This document shows positions 8,336 to 17,126 of a stretch of 64,000 nt of DNA, piece after piece (position 1 is the stretch's first letter; every line of letters begins with the position of its first letter). Under the pieces are notes generated by a model, which had not been told where the DNA came from, made no database searches, and saw only the letters and a list, made by a program, of their open reading frames with translations. The DNA is from Mycobacterium colombiense. GTDB lineage: Bacteria; Actinomycetota; Actinomycetes; Mycobacteriales; Mycobacteriaceae. The translations under genes were made by a program, and so were the position numbers. Location of the stretch: contig NZ_LZSX01000077.1 in the NCBI RefSeq assembly GCF_001665835.1, positions 62,001-126,000 of the forward strand, written 5' to 3'.

Positions 8336-9214
8336 TTACGTGGGCAGACTCATCTGCTTGACGGTGCCGTCGCCCGCGAAGGTGATATGCCCGCCCCCGT
8401 AGTCGCTCGAGACATACAGCGACAGCGAGAGCGCACCCGGTGTGGTCGGGTCGGTGGCCGGTTCGACGATCAGGTACGTGGATTTCACGTCGGACGGCCT
8501 CATGTGCAGCGTTTCGGGGGCGCCGCGCATGATGCCAACGGTCTTCGTCACGTCGAATTTGCTCAGGTCGACGGGGACGGGGGCGTCCGAGGAACTCTTG
8601 GCCGAACTGGTCGGATCGCCCCAGCCGCCGCGGTAGGTATAGGCCAGCATCCGGCGGTCGTCGGAGGGGTCCGGGCGGTCCAACACCGCGTAGGTCGGGT
8701 AGATCACCAACCGGTAGCCGACGGTGTCCCCCAGGCGCTTGCGCATCTGCTCGAACAGCCCGGTGAGCCCGCCGACCGAGTGCAGCTGGGTGGGCGGCGT
8801 CAGCACCACGGCCGCCACACCGTCGGGCTTGGCCCCCGGGTCGGTGGTGAAGTCAATCGGCGAGCGCGTGTTCCCGTACAGCCCCCAGCCGATGCCCACG
8901 CCCAGCAACACCGACACGACGAAGGCGGCGGCCGGCACCCCCCAGCCGCTGACTCGAGGCAGCTTGGGCCGAGAGTCGAGGGCGGGCAGTTGCCGCCCGG
9001 CGTCGGTCTGCAGGTCGTTCACGAGGGCGTGCAAGTCGCCCAGCGTCACCGCCTGGGTGGCCGCGCTGACCCGCTCCCGGTGCTCTTCGGCGGAGAGCTC
9101 GCCGTCGGCCAGGGCGTCATCGAGGACCGCGCAGGTGTCTTGGCGGTCACTGTCCTTGGCGCGGGTCGTCGTTGTCGCCCCGCCTCCCAGCGGTGCCCCG
9201 AGCCATTTCGCCAC
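8336..9214 (-). CDS. DUF1707 domain membrane protein (Rv0048c-type)
   Basis: From the GTG at 9214 the protein has 292 residues, close to the Rv0048c length. The longer frame up to 9352 overlaps the start of the divergent gene and is unlikely. The N-terminal DUF1707 (SHOCT-like) segment contains CAVLDDALADGELSAEEHRERV. A transmembrane helix (VPAAAFVVSVLLGVGIGWGL) follows near residue 100, and the rest is an extracytoplasmic beta-rich domain. It probably anchors in the cytoplasmic membrane with the large domain outside. The function is unknown. Its position opposite the ponA1 cluster is conserved in mycobacteria. Confidence 0.82.
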   Translation of the reverse strand: MAKWLGAPLGGGATTTTRAKDSDRQDTCAVLDDALADGELSAEEHRERVSAATQAVTLGDLHALVNDLQTDAGRQLPALDSRPKLPRVSGWGVPAAAFVVSVLLGVGIGWGLYGNTRSPIDFTTDPGAKPDGVAAVVLTPPTQLHSVGGLTGLFEQMRKRLGDTVGYRLVIYPTYAVLDRPDPSDDRRMLAYTYRGGWGDPTSSAKSSSDAPVPVDLSKFDVTKTVGIMRGAPETLHMRPSDVKSTYLIVEPATDPTTPGALSLSLYVSSDYGGGHITFAGDGTVKQMSLPT

Positions 9215-9334
9215 GGGGATGATCGTAGAAGTCCGCGTCCGGTTTGGCGCAGAAACCACCTCCGATTGCCCGGCACGGACCGCCACGGTTCGGTTGCGTA
9301 TCACTGGTCGGGATGGCGACGTACTCTGGTGGGC

Positions 9335-9769
9335 GTGCGACTGCAGCGACAAGTGGTGGACTACGCGCTCCGACGGCGCTCACTGCTGGCCCAGGTGTAC
9401 TCGGGCCGCACCGGTGTGTCCGAGGTTTGTGACGCGAACCCGTATCTGCTGCGCGCCGCCAAGTTTCACGGGAAACCGAGTCAGGTCATGTGCCCGATCT
9501 GCCGCAAGGAGCAGCTGACGCTGGTGTCGTGGGTGTTCGGCGAGCACCTCGGTGCGGTGTCGGGCTCGGCGCGCACGGCCGAAGAATTGGTGATGCTGGC
9601 CACCCGCTTCGAGGAGTTCGCCGTCCACGTGGTTGAGGTGTGCCGGACCTGCAGCTGGAACCATCTCGTCAAGTCATATGTGCTCGGCGCGGCGCGCACG
9701 GCACCCCCTCCCAGGGGCACCGGACGCACGCGGACGGCGCGCAACAACGCCCGCACGGCCATTGAATAA
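9335..9769 (+). CDS. DUF5318 family protein (Rv0049-type)
   Basis: The 144-residue protein begins at a GTG (MRLQRQVVDYALRRRSLL). It contains two CxxC-type pairs, MCPICRKEQ and VCRTCSWNH, that probably bind one zinc ion, and a Cys in SEVCDANPYLL. The family is actinobacterial and always next to ponA1. The last codons overlap the likely TTG start of ponA1, so translation is coupled. No experimental role is known to me. A link to cell-wall synthesis is suggested only by the neighbour. Confidence 0.85.
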   Translation: MRLQRQVVDYALRRRSLLAQVYSGRTGVSEVCDANPYLLRAAKFHGKPSQVMCPICRKEQLTLVSWVFGEHLGAVSGSARTAEELVMLATRFEEFAVHVVEVCRTCSWNHLVKSYVLGAARTAPPPRGTGRTRTARNNARTAIE

Positions 9770-12443
9770 CGAAGGACGCCACAGCCAGTCGTCCGGTGAC
9801 CAACGTGGGCCAGCGACTGAGCATGTAGGCAATCAGAGTGCTGACAAGCGCCCGGAGCCCGACCGTCCGGACGCCGGTCGTCGGGATGCCGAACGCCGGG
9901 AGCCGCCGCCGACGATGAGCCGCCGCCGTAAAGCCCCGCCCGACGATCGGCTGACGACGATCCTGCCGCCGGTCCAAGACGGCGGGGCGCCCCGGCGCTC
10001 GGACCCCATCGAGGAAGTCAAAGCCGCGCTGGCCGGCCCCCCGTCGGCACCGTTGCGACGCGACGCCCTCGACGAGGTCAAGGCCGCACTGGACGGCCGT
10101 GGTCCGACGTCCGGCCGGCGCGAGCGGGCCGGCCTCGGGGGTGGTCCACCGGGCGGACCGCCCCCGCCGCCCCGGCGGCCCGGACGCCCGGGAGGACCCG
10201 CAGGTCCCGGCGGGCTGCCCGTCCCACCCTGGCGCGACTGGGCCTGGACCGAGCAGATCAACTGGCTGTGGGTACGGCGAGGGGCGTACATCTGCGCGGC
10301 AGTGCTGGTGCTGTTGCCGATCGTCACGTTCGCGATGGCCTACTTCATCGTCGACATCCCCAAGCCGGGCGACCTTCGCACCAACCAGGTTTCGACGATC
10401 CTGGCCAGCGACGGCTCTGAGATCGCCAAGATCATCCCGCCGGAGGGCAATCGGGTCGACGTCAACATCAACCAGGTTCCCGTGCATGTGCGCCAGGCGG
10501 TGATCGCCGCCGAAGACCGCAACTTCTACTCGAACCCGGGGTTCGATTTCAGCGGTTTCGTGCGCGCGGTGAACAACAACCTCTTCGGCAGCGGTGACCT
10601 GCAGGGTGGGTCGACGATCACCCAGCAGTATGTGAAGAACGCGCTGGTCGGTTCGGCCCAGCACGGAGTCAGCGGCCTGATGCGCAAGGCCAAGGAACTC
10701 GTCATCGCCACCAAGATGTCGGGGGAGTGGTCGAAAGACGATGTGCTGCAGGCGTATCTGAACATCATTTATTTCGGCCGGGGTGCCTACGGGATCTCGG
10801 CCGCCGCCAAGGCCTACTTCAACAAACTCGTCGAGCAGCTCACCGTTTCCGAGGGCGCACTGCTGGCGGCGCTGATCCGGCGGCCGTCCTCACTGGACCC
10901 GGCGGTCGATCCGCAGGGCGCCCGTGCCCGCTGGGCCTGGGTGCTCGACGGCATGGTGGAAACCAAGGCGCTGTCTCCGAGCGATCGTTCCGCGCAGGAG
11001 TTCCCGCCGACCGTGCCGCCGGATCAGGCGCGCGCGCAGAACCAGACGACCGGGCCCAACGGGCTGATCGAGCGTCAGGTGACCAGAGAGTTGATGGAGC
11101 TCTTCAACATCGACGAGCGGACCCTGAACACCCAGGGCCTGCAGGTCACCACCACCATCGACCCGAAGGCCCAGCAGGCGGCGGAGAAGGCGGTGTCGAA
11201 GTACCTCGACGGCCAAGACCCCGACATGCGTTCGGCCGCAGTATCGGTCGATCCGCACGACGGCGCGATACGCGCCTACTTCGGCGGCACCGACGCCAAC
11301 GGGTTCGACTTCGCTCAGGCCGGTCTGCAGACCGGGTCGTCGTTCAAGGTGTTCTGCCTCATCGCCGCCCTCGAGCAGGGCATCGGCCTGGGCTTCCAGG
11401 TGGACAGCTCACCACTGACCGTCGATGGCATCAAGATCACCAACGTTGAGGGCGAGAGCTGCGGGACCTGCAACATCGCCCAGGCGCTCAAGATGTCGTT
11501 GAACACCTCCTACTACCGGCTGATGCTCAAGCTCAAGGGCGGCCCGCAGGCCGTCGCCGACGCGGCGCACCAAGCCGGCGTCGCGACCAGCTTCCCCGGC
11601 GTCGCCCACACCCTGTCCGAGGACGGCAAGGGCGGACCACCCAACAACGGAGTTGTGCTGGGCCAGTATCAAACCCGGGTGTTCGACATGGCCTCGGCGT
11701 ACGCCACCCTGGCGGACTCCGGTGTCTATCACCGCCCGCACTTCGTGCAAAAGGTCGTCAACTCCGACGGCCAGGTCCTGTTCGACGCAGCCAACTCCGA
11801 CAACAAGACCGAGCAGCGCATGCCCAAGGCCGTCGCCGACAACACCACCGCGGCGATGGTGCCGATCGCCTCCTACTCGCGCGGCCACGCCCTGTCCGGC
11901 GGCCGGCCGTCGGCGGCCAAGACCGGCACCACCCAGCTCGGTGACACCACCTCGAACAAGGATGCCTGGATGGTGGGCTACACGCCGTCGCTCTCGACGG
12001 CGGTGTGGGTTGGCACCGCCAAGGGCGATAGCCCGCTGGTAACGGCTTCGGGTGGACCGGTTTACGGCTCGGGGCTGCCGTCGGACATCTGGAAGTCCAC
12101 CATGGACGGCGCGCTCAAGGGCACGTCCAACGAATCCTTCCCCAAGCCGACCGAGATCGGCGGTTACGCGGGCGTGCCCGCCGCGCCTCCGCCACCCCCG
12201 CCGCCGTCGGAGACCGTCATCCAGCCCACCATCGAAGTGGCGCCGGGCATCACCATTCCGGTCGGTCCGCCCACCACGATCACCATGGCGCCACCGGCAC
12301 CCGCCGGCCCGCGGGGTGGTGGTCCGGAGCCGGGCGGCCCGCCTGGTGGTCCGCCTGGTGGCCCGTTTGGTGGCCCGTTTGGCGGCCCGCCGGGTGGTGG
12401 CGTCCCACCGGGTGGACCCCAAGCGCCGCCACCGCCGCCGTGA
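9762..12443 (+). CDS. ponA1: bifunctional penicillin-binding protein PonA1
   Basis: Class A PBP that polymerises (GT51 domain) and cross-links (transpeptidase domain) peptidoglycan at the membrane. After a long Pro/Arg-rich cytoplasmic tail comes one transmembrane helix (YICAAVLVLLPIVTFAMAYF). The glycosyltransferase part has AAEDRNFYSNPGFD and GGSTITQQYVKN. The transpeptidase part has the SxxK serine in GSSFKVF, the SLNTS motif and the KTGTT box. The C terminus is a Pro/Gly-rich tail of about 90 residues. The start is uncertain: the TTG at 9762 overlaps the previous gene, while the ATG at 9915 gives 842 residues. The stop overlaps the next GTG by 4 bp. Confidence 0.95.
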   Translation: MNNEGRHSQSSGDQRGPATEHVGNQSADKRPEPDRPDAGRRDAERREPPPTMSRRRKAPPDDRLTTILPPVQDGGAPRRSDPIEEVKAALAGPPSAPLRRDALDEVKAALDGRGPTSGRRERAGLGGGPPGGPPPPPRRPGRPGGPAGPGGLPVPPWRDWAWTEQINWLWVRRGAYICAAVLVLLPIVTFAMAYFIVDIPKPGDLRTNQVSTILASDGSEIAKIIPPEGNRVDVNINQVPVHVRQAVIAAEDRNFYSNPGFDFSGFVRAVNNNLFGSGDLQGGSTITQQYVKNALVGSAQHGVSGLMRKAKELVIATKMSGEWSKDDVLQAYLNIIYFGRGAYGISAAAKAYFNKLVEQLTVSEGALLAALIRRPSSLDPAVDPQGARARWAWVLDGMVETKALSPSDRSAQEFPPTVPPDQARAQNQTTGPNGLIERQVTRELMELFNIDERTLNTQGLQVTTTIDPKAQQAAEKAVSKYLDGQDPDMRSAAVSVDPHDGAIRAYFGGTDANGFDFAQAGLQTGSSFKVFCLIAALEQGIGLGFQVDSSPLTVDGIKITNVEGESCGTCNIAQALKMSLNTSYYRLMLKLKGGPQAVADAAHQAGVATSFPGVAHTLSEDGKGGPPNNGVVLGQYQTRVFDMASAYATLADSGVYHRPHFVQKVVNSDGQVLFDAANSDNKTEQRMPKAVADNTTAAMVPIASYSRGHALSGGRPSAAKTGTTQLGDTTSNKDAWMVGYTPSLSTAVWVGTAKGDSPLVTASGGPVYGSGLPSDIWKSTMDGALKGTSNESFPKPTEIGGYAGVPAAPPPPPPPSETVIQPTIEVAPGITIPVGPPTTITMAPPAPAGPRGGGPEPGGPPGGPPGGPFGGPFGGPPGGGVPPGGPQAPPPPP

Positions 12444-14098
12444 CCGACGCCGCGGAGCACGGCGCGACCACCTCACCGCAGCGGCTCGCCGCGGATCTGC
12501 GCAGCGTCGACAACCGAGACTGCCCGAGCCGCACCGACTTTCTGGGTGCCGCGCTCGCCGACGTCGTCGGGGGTCCGGTCGGCCGGCACGCGCTGATCGG
12601 CCGCTCCCGGTTGATGACCCCGCTGCGGGTGATGTTCTTGATCGCGCTGGTGTTCCTGGCGCTCGGCTGGTCGACGAAGGCGGCCTGTCTGCAAAGCACC
12701 GGCACCGGCAGCGCCGACCAGCGGGTTGCCAACTGGGACAACCAACGCGCCTACTACGAGCTGTGCTACTCCGACACCGTGCCGCTCTACGGCGCAGAGT
12801 TGTTGAGCCAGGGCAAGTTTCCGTACAAGTCGAGCTGGGTCGAGACCGACTCGACCGGCGCCAAGCAGATCCGTTACGACGGCCAGCCCGCGGTGCGCTA
12901 CATGGAGTATCCGGTGCTGACCGGGATCTACCAGTACGTGTCGATGGCGCTGGCCAAGACTTACACCGCGTTGAGCAAGCTCGCTCCGCTTCCGGTGGTC
13001 GCCGAGGTGGTGATGTTCTTCGACGTCGCGGCTTTCGGCCTGGCGCTGGCCTGGCTGGCGACCGTCTGGGCGAGCGCGGGCCTGGCCGGGCGGCGGATCT
13101 GGGATGCGGCCCTGGTGGCCGGTTCCCCGATACTGATCTTTCAGATATTCACCAACTTCGACGCGTTGGCAACGGCTTTCGCGATGGCCGGGCTCCTGGC
13201 CTGGGCGCGACGAAAACCGGTGCTGGCCGGGGTGCTGATCGGATTGGGTGCCGCGGCGAAGCTGTACCCGTTGCTGTTCCTGGGCCCGATGCTGCTGCTG
13301 GGAATCCGAACCGGACGTCTGCGCGCGTGGGCCCGCACCACGGTGGCGGCCGGGGTGACCTGGCTGCTGGTGAACCTGCCCGTGCTGGTGTTCTTTCCGC
13401 GCGGATGGTCGGAGTTCTTCCGGCTCAACACGCGTCGCGGCGACGACATGGACTCGGTGTACAACGTCATCAAGTCGTTCACCGGCTGGCGGGGGTTCGA
13501 TCCCAAGCTCGGGTTCTGGCAGCCGCCGACGGTGCTCAACACCGTTGTCGCGGTGACGTTCGTGGCGTGTTGTGCGGCAATCGCATTCATCGTGCTGACC
13601 GCCCCGCAGCGGCCACGGGTGGCGCAGCTGCTGTTCCTGGTGGTCGCCGCCTTCCTGCTGACCAATAAGGTGTGGAGCCCGCAGTTCTCGCTGTGGCTGG
13701 TGCCGCTGGCGGTGCTCGCTCTGCCGCATCGCCGATTACTGCTGGCGTGGATGACCGTCGACGCACTGGTGTGGGTGCCGAGGATGTATTACCTGTACGG
13801 CAACCCCAACCGTTCGCTGCCCGCACAGTTCTTCACCACCAGCGTGCTGCTGCGGGATCTCGCGGTTATTGCGTTGTGCGCGTTGGTGATTCGCCAGATC
13901 TACCGGCCGGGTGAGGATTTGGTGCGCTGGGGCGGCCGGGTGGACGATCCGGCGGGCGGGCCGTTCGACCGCGCACCTGACGCGCCACCCGGGTGGGTGC
14001 CGGACTGGCTGCGACCGGTTGGTTCGCGTCGCTCGAGCGTCCCGGAATCCCAGGACGCCGACGAGCAACCCGCAGTGGCCAGCGGAGTGGCGCTATGA
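12440..14098 (+). CDS. GT87-like polytopic membrane glycosyltransferase (Rv0051-type)
   Basis: The 552-residue protein has about ten hydrophobic segments beginning with LRVMFLIALVFLALGW near residue 60. An early extracytoplasmic loop carries YYELCYSDTVPLYG, and a YMEYPVLTGIYQYV motif is characteristic of the GT87/DUF2029 group. Members transfer mannose or arabinose from polyprenyl donors on the outer face of the membrane. The acceptor here is unknown. The GTG start overlaps the ponA1 stop as GTGA, so it belongs to the ponA1 operon, as in M. tuberculosis. Confidence 0.85.
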   Translation: MTDAAEHGATTSPQRLAADLRSVDNRDCPSRTDFLGAALADVVGGPVGRHALIGRSRLMTPLRVMFLIALVFLALGWSTKAACLQSTGTGSADQRVANWDNQRAYYELCYSDTVPLYGAELLSQGKFPYKSSWVETDSTGAKQIRYDGQPAVRYMEYPVLTGIYQYVSMALAKTYTALSKLAPLPVVAEVVMFFDVAAFGLALAWLATVWASAGLAGRRIWDAALVAGSPILIFQIFTNFDALATAFAMAGLLAWARRKPVLAGVLIGLGAAAKLYPLLFLGPMLLLGIRTGRLRAWARTTVAAGVTWLLVNLPVLVFFPRGWSEFFRLNTRRGDDMDSVYNVIKSFTGWRGFDPKLGFWQPPTVLNTVVAVTFVACCAAIAFIVLTAPQRPRVAQLLFLVVAAFLLTNKVWSPQFSLWLVPLAVLALPHRRLLLAWMTVDALVWVPRMYYLYGNPNRSLPAQFFTTSVLLRDLAVIALCALVIRQIYRPGEDLVRWGGRVDDPAGGPFDRAPDAPPGWVPDWLRPVGSRRSSVPESQDADEQPAVASGVAL

Positions 14099-14102
14099 CG
14101 CT

Positions 14103-14744
14103 ATGACGCAGGTCGCCATCCCGATCTTCCCGCGATTCACCGCACTCGACGCGGTGGGTCCTTACGAGGTGCTGCAACGCATTCCGTCGATCGACGTCGT
14201 GTTCGTCGGGCATCAACGCGGCGAGGTGCGGACCGAGAATGGAATGCTCGGTGTCAGCTGCGACGCCACCTTCGGCGAGGTGGGTACACCCGACGTGGTG
14301 GTGTTCCCCGGCGGCATCGGCACCCGGCAGCTCGTTCACGACGAGGCCATCCGGGCGTGGCTGCAAGCGGTACATCCCAACACCACGTTCACCACCTCGG
14401 TGTGCACCGGTGCCCTGCTGCTGGCCGCGGCCGGTTTGCTGGATGGGCTCACCGCGACCACCCACTGGCGGGCCGCCAGCCTCCTCAACGGCCTGGGCGC
14501 CCGCTACGTGCCGGAGCGAGTGGTCGAACATTTGCCGCAGCGGATCATCACCGCGGCCGGGGTGTCCAGCGGGATCGACATGGCCCTACGCCTGGTGGAG
14601 CTGCTCGTCGATCGCGAGGCCGCGCAGGCGGCTCAGCTGCTCATCGAATACGACCCGCAGCCGCCCTTCGACGCGGGCACGCTCGCCAAGGCCGATCCCG
14701 CGACGGTGGCGCGGGCCGACGAATACTTGGCCGCGCGGCAGTAG
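14103..14744 (+). CDS. DJ-1/PfpI family protein (Rv0052-type)
   Basis: A 213-residue protein with the class I glutamine-amidotransferase-like fold. The nucleophile elbow is in TSVCTGALLLAAAGLLDG, where the Cys is the predicted active residue, followed by TATTHWR as in isonitrile hydratase-type members. An early acid in DAVGPYEVLQR fits the usual Glu position. It starts four bases behind the GT87 gene and closes the ponA1 operon. The substrate is unknown, and a detoxification or hydratase role is only suggested by the family. Confidence 0.85.
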   Translation: MTQVAIPIFPRFTALDAVGPYEVLQRIPSIDVVFVGHQRGEVRTENGMLGVSCDATFGEVGTPDVVVFPGGIGTRQLVHDEAIRAWLQAVHPNTTFTTSVCTGALLLAAAGLLDGLTATTHWRAASLLNGLGARYVPERVVEHLPQRIITAAGVSSGIDMALRLVELLVDREAAQAAQLLIEYDPQPPFDAGTLAKADPATVARADEYLAARQ

Positions 14745-14821
14745 TGAGGTTGCCTAATCGGCCGGATTTTTCTGGTCAGCCCGCTATCCGGTACCCTGAT
14801 GCGGTTGCCGACGCAGGCGAC

Positions 14822-14864
14822 CCTCCTGCCACGGAACGTCCGTGGCCGCACAGACCAGAGGAGG
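14822..14864 (+). promoter_or_regulatory. S6:S18-type mRNA leader of rpsF
   Basis: The rpsF leader can fold as an inner stem CCACGGA/TCCGTGG (14829-14835 with 14839-14845), closed by an outer stem CCTCCT/AGGAGG (14822-14827 with 14859-14864). The 3' side of the internal loop begins with CCG (14846-14848). This arrangement, a bulged stem with a CCG trinucleotide, is the hallmark of the bacterial rpsF leader motif that binds the S6:S18 complex for feedback control. The outer stem would bury an AGGAGG just upstream of the start. The fold is read by eye, not computed. Confidence 0.55.
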
Positions 14865-14877
14865 TGGTGAGGTTTCC

Positions 14878-15168
14878 ATGCGTCCATACGAAATCATGGT
14901 CATTCTTGACCCCACGCTCGACGAGCGCACCGTTGCCCCGTCCTTGGAGACGTTCCTCAACGTCGTCCGCAAGGATGGTGGATCCGTCGACAAGGTCGAC
15001 ATCTGGGGCCGGCGCCGTCTGGCCTACGAGATCGCCAAGCACGCCGAGGGCATCTACGTCGTCGTCGACCTGAAGGCCGAGCCGGCGACGGTATCCGAGC
15101 TCGACCGCCAGCTGAGCCTCAACGAGTCGGTACTGCGCACCAAGGTGATGCGTACCGATAAGCACTAA
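14878..15168 (+). CDS. rpsF: 30S ribosomal protein S6
   Basis: 96 residues, the usual mycobacterial length, beginning MRPYEIMVILDPTLDERTV and containing the conserved IWGRRRLAYEIAKHAEGIY block. S6 binds S18 on the platform of the small subunit. Start chosen at the ATG with GTGAGG five bases upstream. It heads the rpsF-ssb-rpsR-rplI operon, which is preceded by a likely autoregulatory leader. Confidence 0.98.
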   Translation: MRPYEIMVILDPTLDERTVAPSLETFLNVVRKDGGSVDKVDIWGRRRLAYEIAKHAEGIYVVVDLKAEPATVSELDRQLSLNESVLRTKVMRTDKH

Positions 15169-15282
15169 CAGCCTTGGCTGCGTCGCGTGCTTCTCGTCGG
15201 CGCACCTGCTTAGGCTGTGGAGAGCTCAGCGAAAGTACGCTCATGACACCCACCACCCGAGCGGCGGACCCAGGAGGAAATT

Positions 15283-15810
15283 GTGGCTGGTGACACCACT
15301 ATCACCGTTGTTGGAAACCTGACCGCCGACCCCGAATTGCGGTTCACCCCGTCGGGTGCCGCCGTCGCGAACTTCACCGTGGCGTCGACACCCCGGATCT
15401 ATGACCGTCAGAGCGGGGAATGGAAAGACGGTGAGGCGCTGTTCCTGCGGTGCAACATCTGGCGGGAAGCCGCCGAGAACGTCGCGGAAAGCCTCACGCG
15501 CGGTGCCCGGGTGATTGTCACGGGCCGGCTCAAGCAACGCTCTTTTGAGACTCGTGAAGGTGAGAAGCGCACTGTCTTCGAGGTCGAGGTCGACGAGATC
15601 GGCCCCTCGCTGCGGTATGCCACTGCCAAGGTCAACAAGGCCAGCCGCAGCGGCGGTGGCGGTGGCGGCGGCGGCTTCGGTGGTGGTGGCGGCGGTGGCG
15701 GATCCCGCCAGCAGTCGGCGCCGGCGACCAGCGCACCCGCGGACGACCCGTGGGGCAGTGCCCCCGCATCGGGCTCGTTCGGCGGCGGGGACGACGAACC
15801 GCCCTTCTGA
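15283..15810 (+). CDS. ssb: single-stranded DNA-binding protein
   Basis: 175 residues with an OB fold (VVGNLTADPELRFTPSGAAV, then FLRCNIWREAAENVAESL) followed by a Gly-rich spacer with long glycine runs and the acidic tip GGGDDEPPF, which is the docking peptide for replication and repair partners. The GTG start has AGGAGG five bases upstream. It coats single-stranded DNA during replication and repair. The position between rpsF and rpsR is conserved. Confidence 0.97.
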   Translation: MAGDTTITVVGNLTADPELRFTPSGAAVANFTVASTPRIYDRQSGEWKDGEALFLRCNIWREAAENVAESLTRGARVIVTGRLKQRSFETREGEKRTVFEVEVDEIGPSLRYATAKVNKASRSGGGGGGGGFGGGGGGGGSRQQSAPATSAPADDPWGSAPASGSFGGGDDEPPF

Positions 15811-15850
15811 TTGAAAAACTTCAGTAATAGAGAACGGAAAGAAAACAGAC

Positions 15851-16105
15851 ATGGCCAAGTCCAACAAGCGGCGGCCGGCTCCGGAAAAGCCGGTCAAGGC
15901 ACGGAAATGTGTCTTCTGCGCCAAGAAGGGTCAAGCGATCGACTACAAGGACACCGCGCTGCTGCGTACGTACATCAGCGAGCGCGGCAAGATCCGTGCG
16001 CGTCGCGTCACCGGCAATTGCGTGCAGCACCAGCGTGACATCGCCATCGCGGTGAAGAACGCCCGCGAAGTGGCGCTGCTGCCCTTTACCTCCTCGGCGC
16101 GATAG
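15851..16105 (+). CDS. rpsR: 30S ribosomal protein S18, zinc-binding type
   Basis: 84 residues, MAKSNKRRPAPEKPVK at the start. The motif KCVFCAKKG plus a later NCVQHQRD supply Cys/His ligands, so this is the zinc-containing C+ paralogue (rpsR1 in M. tuberculosis), in contrast to the Zur-regulated C- copy found elsewhere in mycobacterial genomes. It pairs with S6 on the ribosome. A GAAAGAAA ribosome site lies upstream. Confidence 0.97.
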   Translation: MAKSNKRRPAPEKPVKARKCVFCAKKGQAIDYKDTALLRTYISERGKIRARRVTGNCVQHQRDIAIAVKNAREVALLPFTSSAR

Positions 16106-16135
16106 TCGCCGCAGGCCTACCGAAAGTACGAAACG

Positions 16136-16594
16136 ATGAAGCTGATTCTGACGGCTGACGTCGACCACCTTGGTGCGGTCGGCGACACGGTCGAGGTCAA
16201 GGACGGTTACGGCCGCAACTTCCTGCTCCCGCGCGGTTTGGCGATCGTGGCCTCCCGCGGCGCGCAGAGGCAGGCCGAAGATATCCGTCGGGGCCGCGAA
16301 TCTAAGGCGGTCCGCGACCTTGGACACGCCAACGAACTCAAGACGGCGATCGAGGCGCTCGGCCCGGTCTCGCTGCCGGTGAAGACCGCAGCCGATTCCG
16401 GAAAGCTGTTCGGCTCGGTGACCGCCAGCGATGTCGTCGCGGCGATCAAGAAGGCCGGCGGCCCCAACTTGGACAAGCGGATCGTGCGGTTGCCGAAATC
16501 GCACATCAAAGCCGTCGGGACCCACCCGGTGGCGGTGCACCTGCACCCCGAGGTCGACGTCGAGGTCGCGCTCGAGGTCGTCGCGCAGAGCTAA
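16136..16594 (+). CDS. rplI: 50S ribosomal protein L9
   Basis: 152 residues with the N-terminal domain MKLILTADVDHLGAVGDTV and DGYGRNFLLPRGLA, a long connecting helix and the C-terminal rRNA-binding domain ending DVEVALEVVAQS. The start is the ATG 30 bp behind rpsR. Last gene of the ribosomal block, followed by a hairpin. Confidence 0.97.
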   Translation: MKLILTADVDHLGAVGDTVEVKDGYGRNFLLPRGLAIVASRGAQRQAEDIRRGRESKAVRDLGHANELKTAIEALGPVSLPVKTAADSGKLFGSVTASDVVAAIKKAGGPNLDKRIVRLPKSHIKAVGTHPVAVHLHPEVDVEVALEVVAQS

Positions 16595-16615
16595 GCACCC
16601 GACGTTTGCTCGTTT

Positions 16616-16648
16616 GCCCGGCGGAGGCCTCATCGGCCGCCGCCGGGC
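16616..16648 (+). terminator. hairpin terminator behind rplI
   Basis: GCCCGGCGG (16616-16624) pairs with CCGCCGGGC (16640-16648), with additional GGCC/GGCC pairing inside, and is followed by TTCGTT. It lies 22 bp behind the rplI stop and probably terminates the rpsF operon. Confidence 0.7.
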
Positions 16649-17126
16649 TTCGTTGTGCTGCGGGCATCCGGCCGCACTCCGCCGGCAAGGATCGCGGACG
16701 TGCTCACTGGCGAACTATTTCTCGGGTGTATTTCGCCTGGGCGCTTTACCGGCCCGTAACGCTGGGAAAACACCGCGGAAAGCCAACACGCCCGGGACAG
16801 TAACCTGGCCCGACACGCCGTAGAGATTCTTGTCCACACTAATTCCATGCCGTTGTATGGCCGGTATCTGCACTGATGTCCTAGCCCTTTGCATTAATCC
16901 ACAGGTTCTCCACACCCCACTCAACACAGGTGTCGACGGATATGCACACACGATGCACAGCTTCATAAACAGCACCCCCTTTGCCTACTAGCCAGCAACG
17001 CTTAACGTCGTCCCGGCGCCGGGCGTGCGGGTGCTGTGGCGCGAAGGTTGTCAGCGCCTTGACTTACTCTCGATATCGACTATCGAATGTATGTTCGGAT
17101 GCGTGAATCAGGGGAGGAGGGAATCC
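16649..17126. other. dnaB upstream region without a gene
   Basis: About 480 bp separate the rplI terminator and dnaB. I see no convincing coding frame. The second half has A/T-rich patches (for example around 16,910-16,990) and should hold the dnaB promoter. A GGGGAGGAGGG ribosome site lies directly before the dnaB GTG. Confidence 0.5.

Noticed and set aside
8387..9334. Upstream extension of the DUF5318 gene to 460 codons
   Set aside because: The extension is antisense to the DUF1707 gene; the family length is reached with the GTG at 9335.
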